NCBI GenBank assembly: GCA_041936745.1
Contig: JBHGWS010000118.1
Coordinates: forward strand, 1-27,971
Reading direction: 5' to 3'
Source of the DNA: Darwinibacter acetoxidans_A
GTDB taxonomy: Bacteria > Bacillota > Limnochordia > Darwinibacteriales > Darwinibacteriaceae
Length of the DNA stretch: 27,971 nucleotides
Under the pieces are notes generated by a model. That model searched no databases, was not told where the DNA came from, and was given only the letters and a program-made list of their open reading frames with translations. The number at the start of each line of letters is the position of its first letter. The first letter of the stretch is position 1. Below, one piece after another: positions 1-6,325 of the stretch. The translations under genes were made by a program, and so were the position numbers.

Positions 1-577
1 CTGCAATTCCCCGCATCCCCGGTTTTGGGTTTAGAAACCAAAAGAAAATATCTTTGACAACCGCCGCTTCCGCTTCATTGATCACCAGCTGTTCTTCTTG
101 CGGCTCAAAGTTGTAGCCGTAAATTTTAAAGTCCCGTAAAACACGCCCCTGCCTTGCTTTTTCCCGCCGGCCCCTGCTCATGCGTTCCGTAATTTTAGCC
201 TTTTCGAATTCGGAGATGGCACCTCTTAAAGCATAAAACAAGGCCCCTTCCGGCGTCTTTTTGTAATCGCCGTGGACAAAGATTAACTCCGCGCCCTGCC
301 TTTCCCACTCTTCCGTCAGGAGCAGCTGATTTAAAAGTTTGCGGGAGAGGCGGTCCGGATCTAAACAGGCGATAGTGTGGATTTCGCCCGCCCGGACAGC
401 CTGCCGTAAAGCCGCCAGGCCCGGCCGGTTCAGCGTTTCACCGGAGATTCCCCGATCAACAAAGACGTGCGCTTCCCGCTTTCCTACCAGTTTTCGGCAC
501 TCCCGAATCTGGGCCGGGATACTGAAACCCTGCTTAGCCTGTTCTTCCGTGCTTACCCGGACGTAAATCCCGATCAG
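1..577 (-). CDS. spoIVCA: SpoIVCA-like large serine recombinase (5' part, runs off window)
   Basis: About 192 N-terminal residues of a large serine recombinase; the C-terminus lies off the left edge. From the chosen start the protein begins M-I-G-I-Y-V-R-V-S-T-E-E-Q, with the catalytic serine in YVRVST. It continues with DPDRLSRKL, a TPEG segment and RGAISEFEKAKITER, all typical of the SpoIVCA branch that excises the skin element from sigK. The frame has no ATG, GTG or TTG between an upstream TGA and the conserved N-terminus. The best start is a CTG at 577, preceded by AGGAGG nine bases upstream, and this matches the short N-terminus of SpoIVCA. A one-base lesion at the start (GTG followed by an extra C would give M-R-R-L-I-G-I-Y) is the alternative. 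It lies just downstream of the 5' half of sigK, which supports the role in sigK rearrangement. Confidence 0.9.
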   Translation of the reverse strand, partial: MIGIYVRVSTEEQAKQGFSIPAQIRECRKLVGKREAHVFVDRGISGETLNRPGLAALRQAVRAGEIHTIACLDPDRLSRKLLNQLLLTEEWERQGAELIFVHGDYKKTPEGALFYALRGAISEFEKAKITERMSRGRREKARQGRVLRDFKIYGYNFEPQEEQLVINEAEAAVVKDIFFWFLNPKPGMRGIA

Positions 578-671
578 CCTTCTGCACCTCCTCTGAACAA
601 TACTTGAGGTAAATAAGACAACGTTTCAGCACTTTTTCAAACAAGCTGCCTTTTTCCAGCCTGATCTGCAC
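534..671 (-). CDS. Small ORF between sigK 5' half and recombinase (45 aa)
   Basis: A 45-residue basic peptide starting at GTG 671, with GGGAGG seven bases upstream, and overlapping the recombinase start by 44 bases in another frame. It begins M-Q-I-R-L-E-K-G and has a Cys-containing helical centre (KVLKRCLIYLKYC) and a charged tail. I do not recognise a family. Because the recombinase ribosome binding site lies inside this ORF, it may mainly serve to couple translation. It could equally be spurious. An ORF in the same frame extends upstream to 791, but that part reads through the sigK terminator and sigK end and is unlikely to be translated. Confidence 0.35.
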   Translation of the reverse strand: MQIRLEKGSLFEKVLKRCLIYLKYCSEEVQKADRDLRPGKHGRTG

Positions 672-689
672 AAAATCGCCTCCCACTGC

Positions 690-697
690 ATTATATG
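690..697 (-). promoter_or_regulatory. Possible sigma-E-type -10 of the recombinase gene
   Basis: On the minus strand this reads CATATAAT, one base from the sigma-E -10 consensus CATACAAT and also containing a TATAAT. It lies after the sigK terminator and about 20 bases before the small ORF. In B. subtilis spoIVCA is a sigma-E gene. I see no convincing -35 box, so this is weak. Confidence 0.3.
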
Positions 698-730
698 CGG
701 TGCGGGGTCTTTCATGTTGGCCGGGTAATA

Positions 731-752
731 AAAAAAGGGCCTTTCTGCCCTT
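731..752 (-). terminator. Intrinsic terminator after the sigK 5' half
   Basis: On the minus strand AAGGGC, a six-base loop and GCCCTT are followed by a run of T. It lies eight bases after the premature sigK stop, inside the inserted element. It should block read-through from the sigK promoter into the recombinase and would be removed from sigK by excision. Confidence 0.75.
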
Positions 753-759
753 CTGACCG

Positions 760-1113
760 TTAATTTTCATTTTCAATGCAGCGCGCCGCATAAGTTGCCA
801 AGCGGGTGTTTCGATTGAGGTCGTAGGTGTTGATCGCCTTAATCAGGCCGATAACCCCGATGGAAATCAAGTCCTCAGTATCCTCTCCGGTATTATCAAA
901 CTTCTTGACAATGTGCGCTACAAGGCGGAGATTGCGTTCTATTAATGTATTCCTCGCTTCCTCATCGCCTGCCGCTTTCTTGCAAAGCAGCCTCCTTTCT
1001 TCTTCCCGGCGCAGTGGTTTGGGAAAAGCGTTACCACTGGTAACGAAGGATGCTAAAACTCCGATACCTTTAAAAAGCCACAGGCCGAGTACCGTTAAAA
1101 CCGGGGGAATCAT
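760..1113 (-). CDS. sigK: RNA polymerase sigma-K factor, N-terminal half (split gene)
   Basis: A 117-residue N-terminal half of pro-sigma-K, the late mother-cell sporulation sigma factor. Residues 1-20 form a hydrophobic pro-sequence, followed by NAFPKPL and region 2 motifs (RNLRLVAHIVKKF, EDLISIGVIGLIKAI, LATYAARCIENE). B. subtilis sigma-K then continues I-L-M-H-L-R, but here the frame gives one Asn and a TAA. Regions 3 and 4 are missing, as expected for an unrearranged gene carrying an intervening element. ATG 1113 is chosen because it gives the usual pro-sigma-K length; GGGAGG lies 11 bases upstream, somewhat far. In-frame codons up to 1140 upstream of it do not match the family. A sigma-E/sigma-K type promoter lies upstream. 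An alternative is a decayed sigK, but the adjacent recombinase argues for a functional split. Confidence 0.93.
   Translation of the reverse strand: MIPPVLTVLGLWLFKGIGVLASFVTSGNAFPKPLRREEERRLLCKKAAGDEEARNTLIERNLRLVAHIVKKFDNTGEDTEDLISIGVIGLIKAINTYDLNRNTRLATYAARCIENEN
767..771 (-). other. Candidate recombination core at the sigK junction
   Basis: On the minus strand AATGA lies in the codons for E-N-E at the end of the SigK homology. From memory, the B. subtilis skin crossover uses an AATGA core at the equivalent position. The partner site is outside the window, so this rests on position and identity of the pentamer only. Confidence 0.45.
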
Positions 1114-1153
1114 CCCATGACTCACCTCCCTTTGCTGCAAAAATGGGGCTTTT

Positions 1154-1182
1154 TATCCTATGCGGCAGGAGTTTGGATTGTG
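1154..1182 (-). promoter_or_regulatory. Sigma-E/sigma-K type promoter of sigK
   Basis: On the minus strand CACA (1182-1179), 16 bases and CATAGGATA (1162-1154) match the sigma-K consensus (mACm, then CATAnnnTA). The overlapping GTCACAAT, 14 bases and CATAGGAT resemble the sigma-E consensus (GTCATATT, CATACAAT). B. subtilis sigK is transcribed first by sigma-E and then by sigma-K, so a dual promoter fits. The first transcribed bases would lie about 30 bases before the sigK start codon. Confidence 0.5.
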
Positions 1183-1193
1183 ACTGTTTTTAG

Positions 1194-1673
1194 CTATTTG
1201 CGCCTTAAATACTTTCGCAGAGGGTAGGCTAGAATAAGGCTTAAAGCTACGCTTACGCCGCCCTGCACCAAATCGCCCGAGAGCGAAGCGACTGCCGCGC
1301 CGAACCCGTAAAACAAAATACCGACAAGGAAATAACCTAAAACCATTAAAGAGCCACCTAAAACAGCGCCGATGGGTACGCCGTTTCTAACTTTAAAGGC
1401 GAACCAGCCGGCAACAAAGCCCTCGACACCTTTAATCACAAAAGTCCAGGGTGCCCAGTGAGCGTAGCCTAAAATCAGATCAGCAAGGCTGGAGCCAAGC
1501 GCGCCTGATAAGGCCCCCACCCAAGGGCCTAATAATAAGCCGGCTAACAAAACTACCGTATCCCCTATATTGACAAAACCTTTTACCGCAGGCAGGGGTA
1601 CGTTGACCACCATTGTAGTAACCGCAACTAAGGCGGCCAAGATTGCCGTGCGGATCATTTCTCTTGCTTCCAT
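1194..1673 (-). CDS. ECF transporter S component (vitamin uptake), substrate unknown
   Basis: A 159-residue integral membrane protein with five to six hydrophobic segments. The early A-A-L-V-A-V segment, the G-F-V-N-I-G-D-T stretch and G-P-W-V-G-A-L-S-G-A-L are characteristic of substrate-binding S components of energy-coupling factor transporters (ECF-ribofla_trS-like family). Such proteins bind a vitamin or other micronutrient and need an EcfA-EcfA'-EcfT module, which is not in the window. The annotated ATG has GGGAGG about 12 bases upstream; the Met at residue 6 is an alternative. A terminator lies only about 45 bases upstream, so the gene needs its own promoter or depends on read-through. 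The substrate cannot be named from the sequence. Confidence 0.85.
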   Translation of the reverse strand: MEAREMIRTAILAALVAVTTMVVNVPLPAVKGFVNIGDTVVLLAGLLLGPWVGALSGALGSSLADLILGYAHWAPWTFVIKGVEGFVAGWFAFKVRNGVPIGAVLGGSLMVLGYFLVGILFYGFGAAVASLSGDLVQGGVSVALSLILAYPLRKYLRRK

Positions 1674-1715
1674 TTTGATTTAATGCCTCCCCCGCGTTTA
1701 ATTCCTCCGTAAAAA

Positions 1716-1744
1716 AAGGCCTTACCTTGATTGGGTATGGCCTT
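1716..1744 (-). terminator. Intrinsic terminator overlapping the end of the coiled-coil gene
   Basis: Twelve-base arms (AAAGGCCTTACC and GGTATGGCCTTT) pair with one mismatch around a short loop. On the minus strand the hairpin ends in a run of seven T. It overlaps the last codons of the upstream gene and lies just before the ECF S-component gene. The hairpin is symmetrical and could also work on the plus strand. Confidence 0.7.
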
Positions 1745-2072
1745 TATTTTTCATCGCAGACCGCCTGCGTGCGAACAACTCCTCCCGCATCCAGTGATTT
1801 TCCCGCTGCAGGGCGCGGTAACCCCATTCCAGTTCTTTGTTTTTTTGCACCAATTCCGCGTTATTCCGGATCAGGCTCTGCAGTTTCGTCTCATACTCGT
1901 GCACCAAACGGGACATTTTCAAATGTTCTTGTTCTAACTTGGCACTGGTTTCGGCCATTGTTTCCAGGAGCTCTTTATTCCTGAGAGAATTTAAGCCTGC
2001 CTGCCAGACTTTCCTGACGGCCCTTAGAAATGAAGTTTCCCGGGCCAATTTTCTGATTCCTGTTTTTTTCAC
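1722..2072 (-). CDS. Hypothetical coiled-coil protein
   Basis: A 116-residue, charged, soluble protein of no family I recognise. Residues 35-95 are rich in Leu, Glu, Lys and Gln with heptad-like spacing and should form a coiled coil; both ends are basic. No membrane segment or catalytic motif is visible. It starts at GTG 2072, with GAGGAG five bases upstream, directly after the stop codon of the ArsR gene, so the two are co-transcribed and probably translationally coupled. A role linked to the ArsR regulator is possible but not shown. The final codons lie within the terminator hairpin. Confidence 0.75.
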   Translation of the reverse strand: MKKTGIRKLARETSFLRAVRKVWQAGLNSLRNKELLETMAETSAKLEQEHLKMSRLVHEYETKLQSLIRNNAELVQKNKELEWGYRALQRENHWMREELFARRRSAMKNKGHTQSR

Positions 2073-2381
2073 TTATACTCCTCGCCTTGAACTTACATAA
2101 GAGGGCTCGGCTTTTAAAAGATTATCTATCTCTTGGTTAATCCAGCTGCGGAGATCTGTCACCAATGAATAATAGCACCAAGTATACTCGTTTCTGCGTT
2201 TGATTAAACCCTCGTCATGCATGCGTTTTAAATGATAAGAAACTTTTGGTTGATCGAGGCTTAACGTTTCCGCCAACTCGCCAACACACAATTCACCTGC
2301 CTGCAGCAACAAAAGAATACGCAACCTAATAGGATCGGACAGTACATGGAAGCGCCTTGCGGAAATTTCTGCCTGTTTCAT
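2073..2381 (-). CDS. ArsR/SmtB-family transcriptional regulator
   Basis: A winged-helix protein of about 102 residues. The core L-S-D-P-I-R-L-R-I-L-L-L-L, then G-E-L-C-V-G-E-L-A-E-T-L, then Q-P-K-V-S-Y-H-L-K-R-M-H-D-E-G-L is the classical ArsR helix-turn-helix. The usual arsenic site would have two cysteines in the ELCVCDL motif; only the first is present (ELCVGEL), so an ArsR-type metal site there is unlikely and the inducer is unknown. ATG 2381 is preferred because AAGGGG lies eight bases upstream; an in-frame ATG at 2411 is possible. A promoter lies upstream, and a coiled-coil gene follows immediately as the likely co-regulated partner. Confidence 0.88.
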   Translation of the reverse strand: MKQAEISARRFHVLSDPIRLRILLLLQAGELCVGELAETLSLDQPKVSYHLKRMHDEGLIKRRNEYTWCYYSLVTDLRSWINQEIDNLLKAEPSYVSSRRGV

Positions 2382-2417
2382 CGTTTCAACCCCTTTTGTG
2401 AAAACCTTCATAATCCG

Positions 2418-2446
2418 ATTGTATCCTGTCTAGGGGTTAAAAGCAA
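2418..2446 (-). promoter_or_regulatory. Sigma-A promoter of the ArsR gene
   Basis: On the minus strand TTGCTT (2446-2441), 17 bases and TACAAT (2423-2418). This is a good vegetative promoter 37 bases before the ArsR start codon. The bases around the -10 form an imperfect dyad that could be an autoregulatory operator. Confidence 0.5.
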
Positions 2447-2470
2447 GGAAAAGGCCCCGCTTTAGTTCGC

Positions 2471-2698
2471 TTAAAAAAATCGCCTTTCCGCTTTTTTCAA
2501 TAAATGGACAGTGCCGGCCTCTTCAGCCAAACTTTTGGAGGTTTCGTAACACTGCCTGGCCAAGGCTTCTTCCCCCAGATTGGCAAAAGCATCGCCTAAC
2601 TGCAGATAGCGCCTGATTCTGCGGCGGGGCTCCAAAGGCCGGTAGCGCAGTAAAAATAAACTCAATCTTAACCGCCACTTCGACGGGTCCCCTTCCAT
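2471..2698 (-). CDS. Hypothetical small helical protein (TPR-like)
   Basis: A 75-residue protein, strongly basic in its first half (R-R-R-I-R-R). The second half, Y-L-Q-L-G-D-A-F-A-N-L-G-E-E-A-L-A-R-Q-C-Y, has the spacing of a single tetratricopeptide repeat. I do not recognise a family. The ATG at 2698 is preferred over the preceding in-frame TTG; GGGTGG lies about eight bases upstream. It stands between the folT terminator and the ArsR promoter on the same strand, and probably forms its own short transcript. Confidence 0.65.
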   Translation of the reverse strand: MEGDPSKWRLRLSLFLLRYRPLEPRRRIRRYLQLGDAFANLGEEALARQCYETSKSLAEEAGTVHLLKKAERRFF

Positions 2699-2769
2699 CA
2701 AAAACCACCCTTTGCATTAACATATCGCTATAATAGCACAGTTTAAAATGCCTGGCAAGGAGCGGGCCC

Positions 2770-2799
2770 AAAAGGGCGCTTTTCTCTCAGCGCCCTTTT
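2770..2799 (-). terminator. Intrinsic terminator of the tldD-tldE-folT operon
   Basis: Perfect ten-base arms AAAAGGGCGC and GCGCCCTTTT surround a ten-base loop that contains the folT stop codon. Four T close the 3' arm on the minus strand. Confidence 0.75.
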
Positions 2800-3311
2800 A
2801 AATAGGCCTGGTAGGCCCTGTTAACTAAAAACACCGCAATAGTGTAAACCGGCAAGGTGATCAGGCGGGCTAAGAGCCTGGCGGGAAGGAGTATGAAAAA
2901 TCCCTGCCCGTACAAGATCGTCAGCCAGAGAGTGTTTAACAATACCCCTGCCAATAAATCCGTAACCAAAATAGCCGCTCCCACCTGCCACCACTTCAAG
3001 GCCCGGCTGTATTTAAACAAGAAAAGGCCCGGCAGAAAGCCGGAAATAGCGGCACTTAAGGCAAAGCCGGGGAAAAATGGGCCGCCGTGGGGATTAATCA
3101 GATAGCCAATCAAATCCGATGCGACACCGGCCAGGGCTCCGGCCCAGGGGCCAAAAAGAATTCCGGCCAAAAACAAGGGGATTTCCCCGAAACTCAAGCG
3201 CAGGGCACCTACTCCGGCGATGGGAACCATTAAGCCGAAAACTCGTGTTAAAACAATGGATACCGCGGTCAATAAACCTAGATTAGCTGCATTCCTAGTG
3301 GTCAACTGCAT
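2787..3311 (-). CDS. folT: ECF transporter S component, FolT-like (folate uptake)
   Basis: A 174-residue membrane protein with about six hydrophobic segments. The pattern L-R-L-S-F-G-E-I-P-L-F-L-A-G, then G-P-W-A-G-A-L-A-G-V-A-S-D-L-I-G-Y, then the N-P-H-G-G-P-F-F-P-G-F loop matches the folate-specific S component FolT. It would capture folate in the membrane and work with a shared EcfA-EcfA'-EcfT module encoded elsewhere. Start ATG 3311 has AAAGGAGGAGG just upstream. It follows tldE by 12 bases, so it is the last gene of the tldD-tldE operon. No riboswitch is visible directly in front of it. Folate specificity is inferred from similarity; the S-component call itself is secure. Confidence 0.85.
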   Translation of the reverse strand: MQLTTRNAANLGLLTAVSIVLTRVFGLMVPIAGVGALRLSFGEIPLFLAGILFGPWAGALAGVASDLIGYLINPHGGPFFPGFALSAAISGFLPGLFLFKYSRALKWWQVGAAILVTDLLAGVLLNTLWLTILYGQGFFILLPARLLARLITLPVYTIAVFLVNRAYQAYLKGR

Positions 3312-3323
3312 TTGCCTCCTCCT

Positions 3324-4679
3324 TTAATTTCCGGCTACCGCCATGCTCTTGATCAACAAAGAAGGAGACCCCGGGTTACCGGCGTAACCGGGTATGCCGA
3401 ATTCCAAATCAGAACCGATTTCCTCTAGAGATTCCAACACCTGAAAGAAATTGCCCGCCACCGTGATTTGATCCACCGCCCGCACAATTTCACCGTTTTC
3501 CACCAAATAACCGTACGCCCCTAAGGAAAAGTCCCCGGAAACGGGATTGGCTCCGGAATGGAGGCCCTGCAGGCTAATGATAATCAGGCCTTCACCGAGG
3601 GTTGTAACCAACTCAGCGAACCCTTTTTCGCCCGGCTCAATGTAAAAATTCGTCGGTGAAATTCCCACAGGGGATTTAAAAGAGGCCCTGGCCGCATTTC
3701 CTGTAGATTCAACGCCGTCTTTTTTCGCCGTCTTCAAATTATGGAGGAACGTAACCAGTTTGCCTTCTTCAATCACATTTTTAGTTTTCGAAGCAAACCC
3801 TTCCGCGTCAAAAGGCGCAGAAGCCGCTCCGTGCGGCATTAACGGATCATCAATTAAAGTTAACTCGCTGACGGCGATTTTTCCTCCCAGCCGCCCTGCC
3901 AAAAGCGATAAACCTTTTTGCGCCGCTTCTGCCGAAAAGACGCCGGAAAAGGTGCTGAGCAGATTTCTTGCTACATCATTACGCAGTAAAATGCGGTAGT
4001 CGCCGGAACGGACCGTATCCGCATTTAACAAAGAAAGCCCCTCTTCCACCGCTTCTTCCGCCTGCTTTTTCCCGTCAAGCTTTGCCCAATCGTTGGTGAA
4101 AGCTATTTTAGAGCCCGTTTTCACCTGCTCCCCTTCCCGCACTATAGCACTTACGCCGGCGAGGGCGCCGTTGCGGCGGAAACTCTGCTCCAAGCCTTTA
4201 GTGTTGGCAATATAGATCTCCACATCCTGTGTGCCGGTAACGGCAAAATTCACCATGTGAACGCGCGGATCAGCTTTTAACGCCACAGATTCGAGTTTTT
4301 TAGTGAAGTCTATCCTTTCTGCCGCAGCCAGCTCCGCCAACTCGGCATTAAAAGTCTCCACTTCCGGGTAGCCGGGGGAGCCACCATAGAAAATGATTTC
4401 GTCCTCCGAATCGATTACCTGAGCATTGTCCTTGGCCGCGGAAACCAAAAGATCGATGGAAGCATCGTCCATAGTTTCGGCGTAAGCATAACCCACCTTC
4501 CCTTTAAAAAGGGCCCTAAACCCAATCCCCGCAACATCACTGATACTGTAGTCGTCTATCTCCGTTTGGAAAACCCGCAGGTTAAAAACTTGCGACCGGG
4601 AGACATAAATTTCCATTTCATCCAGCCCCGCTTTCGCGCCGGCAGTAAACAGTCGATTTTTAAATTCACGGACAGCCAT
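3324..4679 (-). CDS. tldE: Metalloprotease-like protein TldE (PmbA)
   Basis: A 451-residue TldE/PmbA subunit. The N-terminal domain carries E-I-Y-V-S-R-S-Q-V-F-N-L and the Y-S-I-S-D-V-A-G-I-G-F-R stretch. The C-terminal domain has L-L-R-N-D-V-A, G-A-A-S-A-P-F-D-A-E-G and S-G-D-F-S-L-G-A-Y-G-Y. No HExxxH motif is present, as expected: in characterised systems TldE forms a heterodimer with TldD, which supplies the zinc site, and the pair degrades unfolded peptides. The ATG overlaps the tldD stop codon by one base (TAATG), so the two are translationally coupled. Length is normal for the family. The native substrate here is unknown. Confidence 0.95.
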   Translation of the reverse strand: MAVREFKNRLFTAGAKAGLDEMEIYVSRSQVFNLRVFQTEIDDYSISDVAGIGFRALFKGKVGYAYAETMDDASIDLLVSAAKDNAQVIDSEDEIIFYGGSPGYPEVETFNAELAELAAAERIDFTKKLESVALKADPRVHMVNFAVTGTQDVEIYIANTKGLEQSFRRNGALAGVSAIVREGEQVKTGSKIAFTNDWAKLDGKKQAEEAVEEGLSLLNADTVRSGDYRILLRNDVARNLLSTFSGVFSAEAAQKGLSLLAGRLGGKIAVSELTLIDDPLMPHGAASAPFDAEGFASKTKNVIEEGKLVTFLHNLKTAKKDGVESTGNAARASFKSPVGISPTNFYIEPGEKGFAELVTTLGEGLIIISLQGLHSGANPVSGDFSLGAYGYLVENGEIVRAVDQITVAGNFFQVLESLEEIGSDLEFGIPGYAGNPGSPSLLIKSMAVAGN

Positions 4680-6070
4680 TAGTTGCCCTCCTTCCGTCCA
4701 CCTACAGTGATTTCAGAAACGCGTAACGTCGGCTGGCCCACATCAGTTGGTATTGAGCCGCTCAAAGAACCGCACATACCCTGCCCTGTGGCCAGGTTAG
4801 AAGCGACCATATCAATTTTCTGCAAAATCTCTGAGCCCCTGCCGATCAGGGTGGCACCGCGCACCGGTTTTTCAATTTTACCGTTGCGGATTAAATAACC
4901 TTCGCTGACCGCGAAGTTGAATTCACCCGTAGCCGGGTTAACTGAGCCGCCGCCCATGTGTTTGGCAAACAGGGCATATTCAGTATTGCTGATAATCTCA
5001 TCGACAGTGGACTCTCCCGCGCAGATGAAAGTGTTGGTCATGCGGGAGGTGGGTGCAAACTTATAGGACTGGCGCCGGCTGCTGCCCGTCGGCTCCATTT
5101 CCATGCGGCGGCCGTTTAATTTGTCGATCAAGTACCCTTTTAAAATCCCGTCTTCAATCAGCACGTTCCGCCTGGTTTCACTGCCTTCGTCGTCAATGTT
5201 TTGCGAACCCCAGGCATTGGGGATGGTGCCGTCATCTACGGCAGTTACCAGTTCGCTGGCGATTTTTTCACCTAATTTGCCGGAAAATACGGAAGCGCCT
5301 TTCGCCACACTTGTGGCCTCCAGGCTGTGGCCGCACGCTTCGTGGAAAATAACGCCGCCGAATTCATTGTGGATGACCACGGGGTATTTCCCGCTGGGTG
5401 CGTAATCTGCGTTGACCATGGTTACCGCAATCCGTGCCGCTTCTTTGGCGTATTCCTCCACGTCAATGTGCTCAAAAAGTTCAAAGCCCATGTGCCTGCC
5501 GGGGCCGTAAAATCCCGATTGTTTCTCATTGCCCTTGCTGGCCACTGCGTTAATTGCCAGCCTCGTCCTCGTCCGCCTGTCCTCTGCAAAGAGCCCTTCG
5601 GAATTGGCGATTAAGACGTTTTGGTCCATATCCAAATAATTTATGGCAACCTGGCTGATCTGCTCATGATAGTCAAACGCCGCCGCGTGGGCTTTACGCA
5701 TTACATCGACTTTTTTCGCTTGGGCAACGGAGCGCGGTTCGATTTGAATCGGATTAAAATTTTCCACCGCCAAGCGGGCTAAAACAATGCTTTGAACAGT
5801 GGGAGCATCACTTAAAGCCGCCGCCGCTTCCAGGGCAACTTTCATCAAGTTTTCCCGGTCCGTATCATTCGTATAAGCATAGACGCTGCGCGTTCCTTGG
5901 AAAATCCTGATACCCACTCCGTAATCCCGGCCCGTGACACCTTCCTCAACTTTACCGTTAATCATCCGGATCGAAGTGTTAAAGGTGTCTTCCGCAAAGA
6001 TCTCGGCGAAATCACCGCCGGTGGACAGGGCCGCCAACAAGACGTCGGTAATCAATCTTTCTGTGAGCAA
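4679..6070 (-). CDS. tldD: Metalloprotease TldD
   Basis: A 463-residue TldD catalytic subunit. The zinc motif H-E-A-C-G-H is at residues 243-248 (HExxxH, with Glu244 as general base). The later Y-A-L-F-A-K-H-M-G-G-G-S-V-N-P-A-T-G-E-F region and the glycine-rich C-terminus fit the family. It forms a heterodimeric peptidase with TldE, the next gene. The start is TTG 6070 with AAGGGGG seven bases upstream; no nearby ATG fits the family N-terminus. It is the first gene of a tldD-tldE-folT operon. The upstream region 6075-6120 contains a TTGACT and several AT-rich boxes, but I could not assign one clear promoter. Confidence 0.96.
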   Translation of the reverse strand: MLTERLITDVLLAALSTGGDFAEIFAEDTFNTSIRMINGKVEEGVTGRDYGVGIRIFQGTRSVYAYTNDTDRENLMKVALEAAAALSDAPTVQSIVLARLAVENFNPIQIEPRSVAQAKKVDVMRKAHAAAFDYHEQISQVAINYLDMDQNVLIANSEGLFAEDRRTRTRLAINAVASKGNEKQSGFYGPGRHMGFELFEHIDVEEYAKEAARIAVTMVNADYAPSGKYPVVIHNEFGGVIFHEACGHSLEATSVAKGASVFSGKLGEKIASELVTAVDDGTIPNAWGSQNIDDEGSETRRNVLIEDGILKGYLIDKLNGRRMEMEPTGSSRRQSYKFAPTSRMTNTFICAGESTVDEIISNTEYALFAKHMGGGSVNPATGEFNFAVSEGYLIRNGKIEKPVRGATLIGRGSEILQKIDMVASNLATGQGMCGSLSGSIPTDVGQPTLRVSEITVGGRKEGN

Positions 6071-6093
6071 AATATAACCCCCTTATTCTGTGC

Positions 6094-6099
6094 TATAAT
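6094..6099 (+). promoter_or_regulatory. Extended -10 promoter, divergent from tldD
   Basis: TGCTATAAT is a perfect extended -10 element facing the small gene at 6137. No clear -35 is seen, which extended -10 promoters can tolerate. Confidence 0.4.
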
Positions 6100-6136
6100 A
6101 GTTAAGTCAACTACCTTTCAAGAAAGGATGGCCTAA

Positions 6137-6325
6137 GTGCAGACAAAAGACATTATTTGGCGGCTTTTAGACCGCCTTCATGACTTACAGAACCTCTGCG
6201 ATGAAAGCATCGATGCGCTCCACCCAAAAAAAAATGGGGACCTCATCTCAGCCATAGAAGAATGTGAACGCCTCAGCCGCACCCAAATCAACACAATCAA
6301 CCGCGCCGCCAAAAGATACAATTAA
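6137..6325 (+). CDS. Hypothetical small protein (62 aa)
   Basis: A 62-residue, probably all-helical protein with heptad-like hydrophobics (W-R-L-L-D-R-L-H-D-L), of no family I recognise. It starts at GTG 6137 with AAGGA eight bases upstream; a minimal ATG-GCC-TAA lies directly before the GTG. A run of nine A at 6229-6237 is a possible slippage point. Its 3' end overlaps the convergent GIY-YIG gene by 29 bases. The extended -10 upstream supports it being a real gene, but without homologues it stays uncertain. Confidence 0.5.
   Translation: MQTKDIIWRLLDRLHDLQNLCDESIDALHPKKNGDLISAIEECERLSRTQINTINRAAKRYN

Larger units (their letters stand above)
1..771 (-). mobile_element. Edge of a skin-like element interrupting sigK (partial)
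   Basis: The stretch from the end of the split sigK coding region to the left window edge looks like one end of a sigK-intervening element. SigK homology stops abruptly after the RCIENE motif, at the same place where Bacillus subtilis sigK is split by skin. A SpoIVCA-type recombinase gene lies immediately beyond. The rest of the element and the 3' half of sigK would lie to the left of the window. What is seen is the split gene and the recombinase; excision in the mother cell is inferred from B. subtilis and Clostridioides difficile. Confidence 0.75.

Noticed and set aside
534..791. 85-codon ORF through the end of sigK
   Set aside because: The upstream part reads the sigK end and terminator in another frame and has no ribosome binding site. 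Only the portion from GTG 671 was kept, at low confidence.
2787..3311. Vitamin riboswitch for folT
   Set aside because: Only 12 bases separate tldE from folT, leaving no room for an aptamer.
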